From the NCBI RefSeq assembly GCF_019795105.1, contig NZ_JAIMFO010000005.1:124001-188000 (forward strand): a stretch of 64,000 bases of DNA. The letters run 5' to 3'. This document shows positions 61,357 through 64,000 of the stretch, piece by piece. The notes under the pieces were generated by a model that was not told where the DNA came from, searched no databases, and saw nothing but the letters and a program-made list of their open reading frames with translations. This stretch comes from Collinsella ureilytica (lineage in GTDB: Bacteria > Actinomycetota > Coriobacteriia > Coriobacteriales > Coriobacteriaceae). The stretch's first letter is position 1. Each line of letters opens with the position of its first letter. Both the position numbers and the translations under genes were made by a program.

Positions 61357-61650
61357 TTAGCGCTCCTCAGCCTGGCCAGCCTGGTCAAACAGCAGCTCAC
61401 CGCTCTCTGGATCAAACAGCTCCACCGTGCCGGTAAGCACATCTACATACTGGTAGGACTGGCGAGACTTACGGCCTCGGCGCTCATCAACCTCTACGAT
61501 GAAGACAGCCGGATGCACATTCATAATGACACCCACGCGCTCGATGACGCGGGTACGACCCATATTTGCCTTAACGCGTACGCGATCCCCTACCATGTCA
61601 GTCAGGCGGCCGCGAATCAACTCAACATGATCTACTTCAAGCTCATCCAT
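61357..61650 (-). CDS. veg: Veg family protein
   Basis: 97 residues. LIRGRLTDMVGDRVRVKANM then GRTRVIERVGVIMNVHPAVF matches the Veg family, small beta-barrel proteins that affect biofilm formation in B. subtilis. There too it stands upstream of ispE. ATG 61650 follows GGAGG. Confidence 0.88.
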   Translation of the reverse strand: MDELEVDHVELIRGRLTDMVGDRVRVKANMGRTRVIERVGVIMNVHPAVFIVEVDERRGRKSRQSYQYVDVLTGTVELFDPESGELLFDQAGQAEER

Positions 61651-62106
61651 CTATATCGCCTCCAGAAGGGCAGAATGCCCCATAGTTAAAACAGCTACTC
61701 AGTATAGCAAGCGAAACGTCCTGCCGATAGCATGAGGAACTTAGGGGGTTAAATTACATGAATGGGTAGTGGTAGAGCCTGATGTTCGCTCCAGCGACGA
61801 CCAGCTGCGTAGGCCAATAGCACGTACCTGTGGAAAAAACTTGGTTGTGCAACTGTTTGCCAGTGGTGAGGTACGCGGCTCGTGGGAGAGGCTGCGGCAC
61901 TATGTATACATTGCGCAATAAATTGGCTGCAACGAGGTACGCGGAGCTGCACGATAGGCCACATCGCTACGCATGCGCTCTGCTCAAGGGGCAGGCTGCA
62001 TCGCTACGCATGCGCTGCGCAATTGATTGACAGCTGTGACTCGACACGTTGCTCTGCGTGGCAGGCTACATCGCTAGGCATATGTTGCGCAATAAATCGG
62101 CTGCAG
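61651..62106. other. Repeat-rich intergenic region between rdgB and veg
   Basis: No gene seen. CATCGCTA(C/G)GCAT occurs at 61963, 61999 and 62069, each followed by a TGCGC block, and GCGCAATAAAT(T/C)GGCTGC occurs at 61914 and 62088, giving degenerate units of about 40-70 bp. AT-rich 61690-61760 may carry the veg promoter. Confidence 0.55.
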
Positions 62107-62751
62107 CTAGACGCTCTGCTCGGCAGCGATCGCTCGTGCCAAAGCAGTTAGTGCGAAAAAACGATGACTGATGGCATTTTTTTCTTCTGGTGCAAGCTCT
62201 GCCATGGTGCGGCCTGGCGTGGCATCGGGTAAAAAGAGCGGATCATACCCAAAGCCGTGGCTTCCCACCAGCTCTGTTCCAATTGAACCCGCACAGGTAC
62301 CTGAGCCCACCAGCTCACGTCCGTCTGGGAAAACCAGTACCACCGTACTTGCAAACCGAGCGCGGCGAGCCGCCTGTGGCACCTCAGCAAGCTTTTGTAA
62401 GAGCAGTGCATTATTGGCCGCATCGTCCCCATGAACACCAGCAAAGCGGGCTGAATACACACCAGGCGCTCCCTGCAAGGCATCAACCACCAAACCAGAG
62501 TCATCTGCGATAGCTGCAAGGCCAGTTGCTGCCACAGCCGCGCGAGCTTTGATACGCGCATTCTCTAAAAACGTTGTACCGATCTCTTCAGGCTCGGGAA
62601 ACTCACCAAGCTGACCGAGGGCTACGAACTGGGTATCGGGGAGCACGTCAGCTAAGATTTCCTCAATCTCTATCAGCTTATGAGCATTACCCGTAGCAAC
62701 TACGATGGTTGTTTCTGGATTAAGGCAACCCTTGCTGTTCGTACTACCCAT
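62107..62751 (-). CDS. rdgB: XTP/dITP diphosphatase (Ham1/RdgB)
   Basis: 214 residues. VVATGNAHKLIEIEEIL, the acidic ADDSGLVVDALQGAPGVYSARFAG and GSHGFGYDPLF are the family motifs. It removes non-canonical purine nucleotides. It lies in the usual murI-rph-rdgB order. Confidence 0.94.
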   Translation of the reverse strand: MGSTNSKGCLNPETTIVVATGNAHKLIEIEEILADVLPDTQFVALGQLGEFPEPEEIGTTFLENARIKARAAVAATGLAAIADDSGLVVDALQGAPGVYSARFAGVHGDDAANNALLLQKLAEVPQAARRARFASTVVLVFPDGRELVGSGTCAGSIGTELVGSHGFGYDPLFLPDATPGRTMAELAPEEKNAISHRFFALTALARAIAAEQSV

Positions 62752-62889
62752 GACACACCCTTCTTGTATGTATTCGAATGTATTCGACCAAGCCCATCAA
62801 ACGAAATGCATGATCAGAAATCGCTTTTGCATACGTGCAGACAACCACATAAGCGCGGCCAACCACGCTGTCAGATGCTTAGTCTTCGC

Positions 62890-63636
62890 TTAGTCTTCGT
62901 CCTCACTCCGAAACGCTGTAACCTCATTTTGTAAATCAAGCAGGCGCCGAATACCCGCATCACCAAGATCTAAAAGGGTATTGAGTCGGTCTCTCCCAAA
63001 GGTAATGCGCTCACCAGTTCCTTGCAGCTCCACCATCTCACCGGTCTCGGTAGCCACAATATTCATGTCAACCTCGGCGCGAGAATCCTCGGTGTAGTCC
63101 AAATCAAGCAAGCATGCTCCATCAACCACACCAACCGACACGGCAGCGACTTGGCCGGTCAGCGGCAAGCGTGGAATCTTTCCCGCCTCAACCCAGAGAG
63201 CCAGTGCGTCATGCAAAGCCACCCAAGCACCCGTAACGCTTGCTGTGCGCGTGCCTCCATCTGCCTGAATAACGTCACAATCGACCGTTACCGTATACTC
63301 GCCCAAAGCCTTGAGGTTTACCACCGCACGCAGGCTTCTGCCAACGAGGCGCTCAATTTCCATTGAGCGACCCTTTCTTGTTCCCTGCTCACGCTTTGAA
63401 CGGCGATTCGTAGAAGCGGGAAGCATGGCATATTCAGAGGTTACCCAGCCAGCTCGACTCGACCGCCTCCAAACGGGCACGCCTTCTTCAATGGTGGCCG
63501 CGCAAAGCACCTTGGTGTCGCCAAACTCCACCAAACACGACCCCAACGCATGCTTAAGAACCTCGCGCGTCAGCTTAACTGGCCGCAGCGCATCAGCGGC
63601 GCGTCCGTTTTCGCGATTCACTTCGATCAGCTCCAT
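62890..63636 (-). CDS. rph: Ribonuclease PH
   Basis: 248 residues from ATG 63636 (AGGAGC upstream). [36 protein letters not shown] and [20 protein letters not shown] with the phosphate site are typical, and the tail [12 protein letters not shown] is conserved. It trims tRNA 3' ends with phosphate. It follows murI by 7 bp. Confidence 0.95.
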   Translation of the reverse strand: MELIEVNRENGRAADALRPVKLTREVLKHALGSCLVEFGDTKVLCAATIEEGVPVWRRSSRAGWVTSEYAMLPASTNRRSKREQGTRKGRSMEIERLVGRSLRAVVNLKALGEYTVTVDCDVIQADGGTRTASVTGAWVALHDALALWVEAGKIPRLPLTGQVAAVSVGVVDGACLLDLDYTEDSRAEVDMNIVATETGEMVELQGTGERITFGRDRLNTLLDLGDAGIRRLLDLQNEVTAFRSEDED

Positions 63637-63643
63637 AATGCTC

Positions 63644-64000
63644 CTATGCTCCATGGCCAACGCTTAAGGCGTCGAGCTCAGATATGTCTACGTGTTCCAC
63701 GCTTTTCAGTGGACGACCAAAGATAAAACTTCCTGCGGCCGCAAAAACCGCAATGTCGTCGGCAGTCGTTGCAAATCGGTGCTCTGGCACGGTCGTGGCA
63801 GCTGCGAGCTGTTCTCTGCGCATTAAAATATCTGCCAGCTCACGTGTGGTTTCTTCCGCAGAACTCACCACGCGCACCTGATCGCCTAAAGCTTTCGAAA
63901 TAGGACCTGATAGCAGGGGAAAATGCGTACAGCCCAAAACCACCGCATCAATATCGCGACCACAAAGCGGAGCGATGGTGCGGCGAACCTCAGCACACAC
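63644..64000 (-). CDS. murI: Glutamate racemase, C-terminal part
   Basis: The gene runs off the window; 118 codons are visible. [17 protein letters not shown] holds the second catalytic Cys and the following His. It supplies D-glutamate for peptidoglycan. The tail [13 protein letters not shown] is usual for the family. Confidence 0.9.
   Translation of the reverse strand: MCAEVRRTIAPLCGRDIDAVVLGCTHFPLLSGPISKALGDQVRVVSSAEETTRELADILMRREQLAAATTVPEHRFATTADDIAVFAAAGSFIFGRPLKSVEHVDISELDALSVGHGA

Noticed and set aside
1-64000. Insertion sequences or transposase genes
   Set aside because: I found no transposase frames; the only mobile DNA recognised is the guaA-linked pair.

Overview
The window looks like chromosome from a moderately GC-rich, low-redundancy actinobacterium, most likely of the class Coriobacteriia (Collinsella/Olsenella/Atopobium lineage). 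This rests on gene content: DisA, LysRS with an extra C-terminal domain, TatA, a multi-cluster 4Fe-4S protein, a HelD-like motor, and a Veg-ispE and disA-ispD-ispF-cysS-rlmB-rae1 order shared with Firmicutes. The lineage is an inference; no rRNA is present.

Layout. (1) 1-3451: chromosome downstream of the original guaA end, with an ADP-ribosylglycohydrolase, two copies of a long hairpin repeat, an AbiE-type locus whose toxin gene is cut short, and what looks like the original guaA terminator. (2) 3452-19026: two integrated elements next to each other, bounded by three direct 13-bp copies of the guaA 3' end (TTATTCCCACTCG at 3452, 11002 and 19014). Element 2 (11002-19026) is a classical integrative mobilizable element: XRE regulator, excisionase, full tyrosine integrase, MobC-like protein, RepA-like ATPase, MOBV relaxase with a recognisable oriT, and tet(W). 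Element 1 (3452-11014) carries the same XRE/xis/int/mobC-like/RepA-like module in the opposite orientation, but its integrase lacks the whole catalytic domain and it has no relaxase. Its cargo is defensive: an OLD-family nuclease (two compensating frameshifts) and an Eco47II-like restriction-modification pair. It may be a satellite of element 2 or a related helper. (3) 19014-27400: guaA, L-asparaginase, a degenerate HAD-like protein with a hexapeptide repeat, a small HTH protein, a 4Fe-4S protein and a HelD-like helicase. (4) 27741-39462, all on the minus strand: the information-processing block (rplA, rplK, nusG, secE, tRNA-Trp, rpmG, tuf, tRNA-Met/Thr/Tyr, tRNA-Thr, rae1-like, rlmB, cysS, ispF, ispD, disA). 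(5) 39663-47389: ribokinase and intact nucleoside hydrolase + MFS genes around a decaying ABC-2 transporter region with several pseudogenes. (6) 47619-51596: ClpC with a ~130-residue acidic/alanine-rich insertion, and a B3/B4 protein. (7) 51964-57265: a BgaC-type beta-galactosidase/PTS locus with a frameshifted IIC, a truncated IID fused to a helical protein, and a GntR regulator. (8) 57292-64000: lysS, greA, tatA, tRNA-Pro, ispE, veg, rdgB, rph and partial murI.

A theme across the window is degenerate tandem repetition (periods of about 18 to 70 bp), both in intergenic DNA and in protein extensions (HelD N-terminus, HAD-like protein, the open frame before asparaginase). Several genes in regions 5 and 7 carry single-base frameshifts or in-frame stops; some may be sequencing errors, others real decay.
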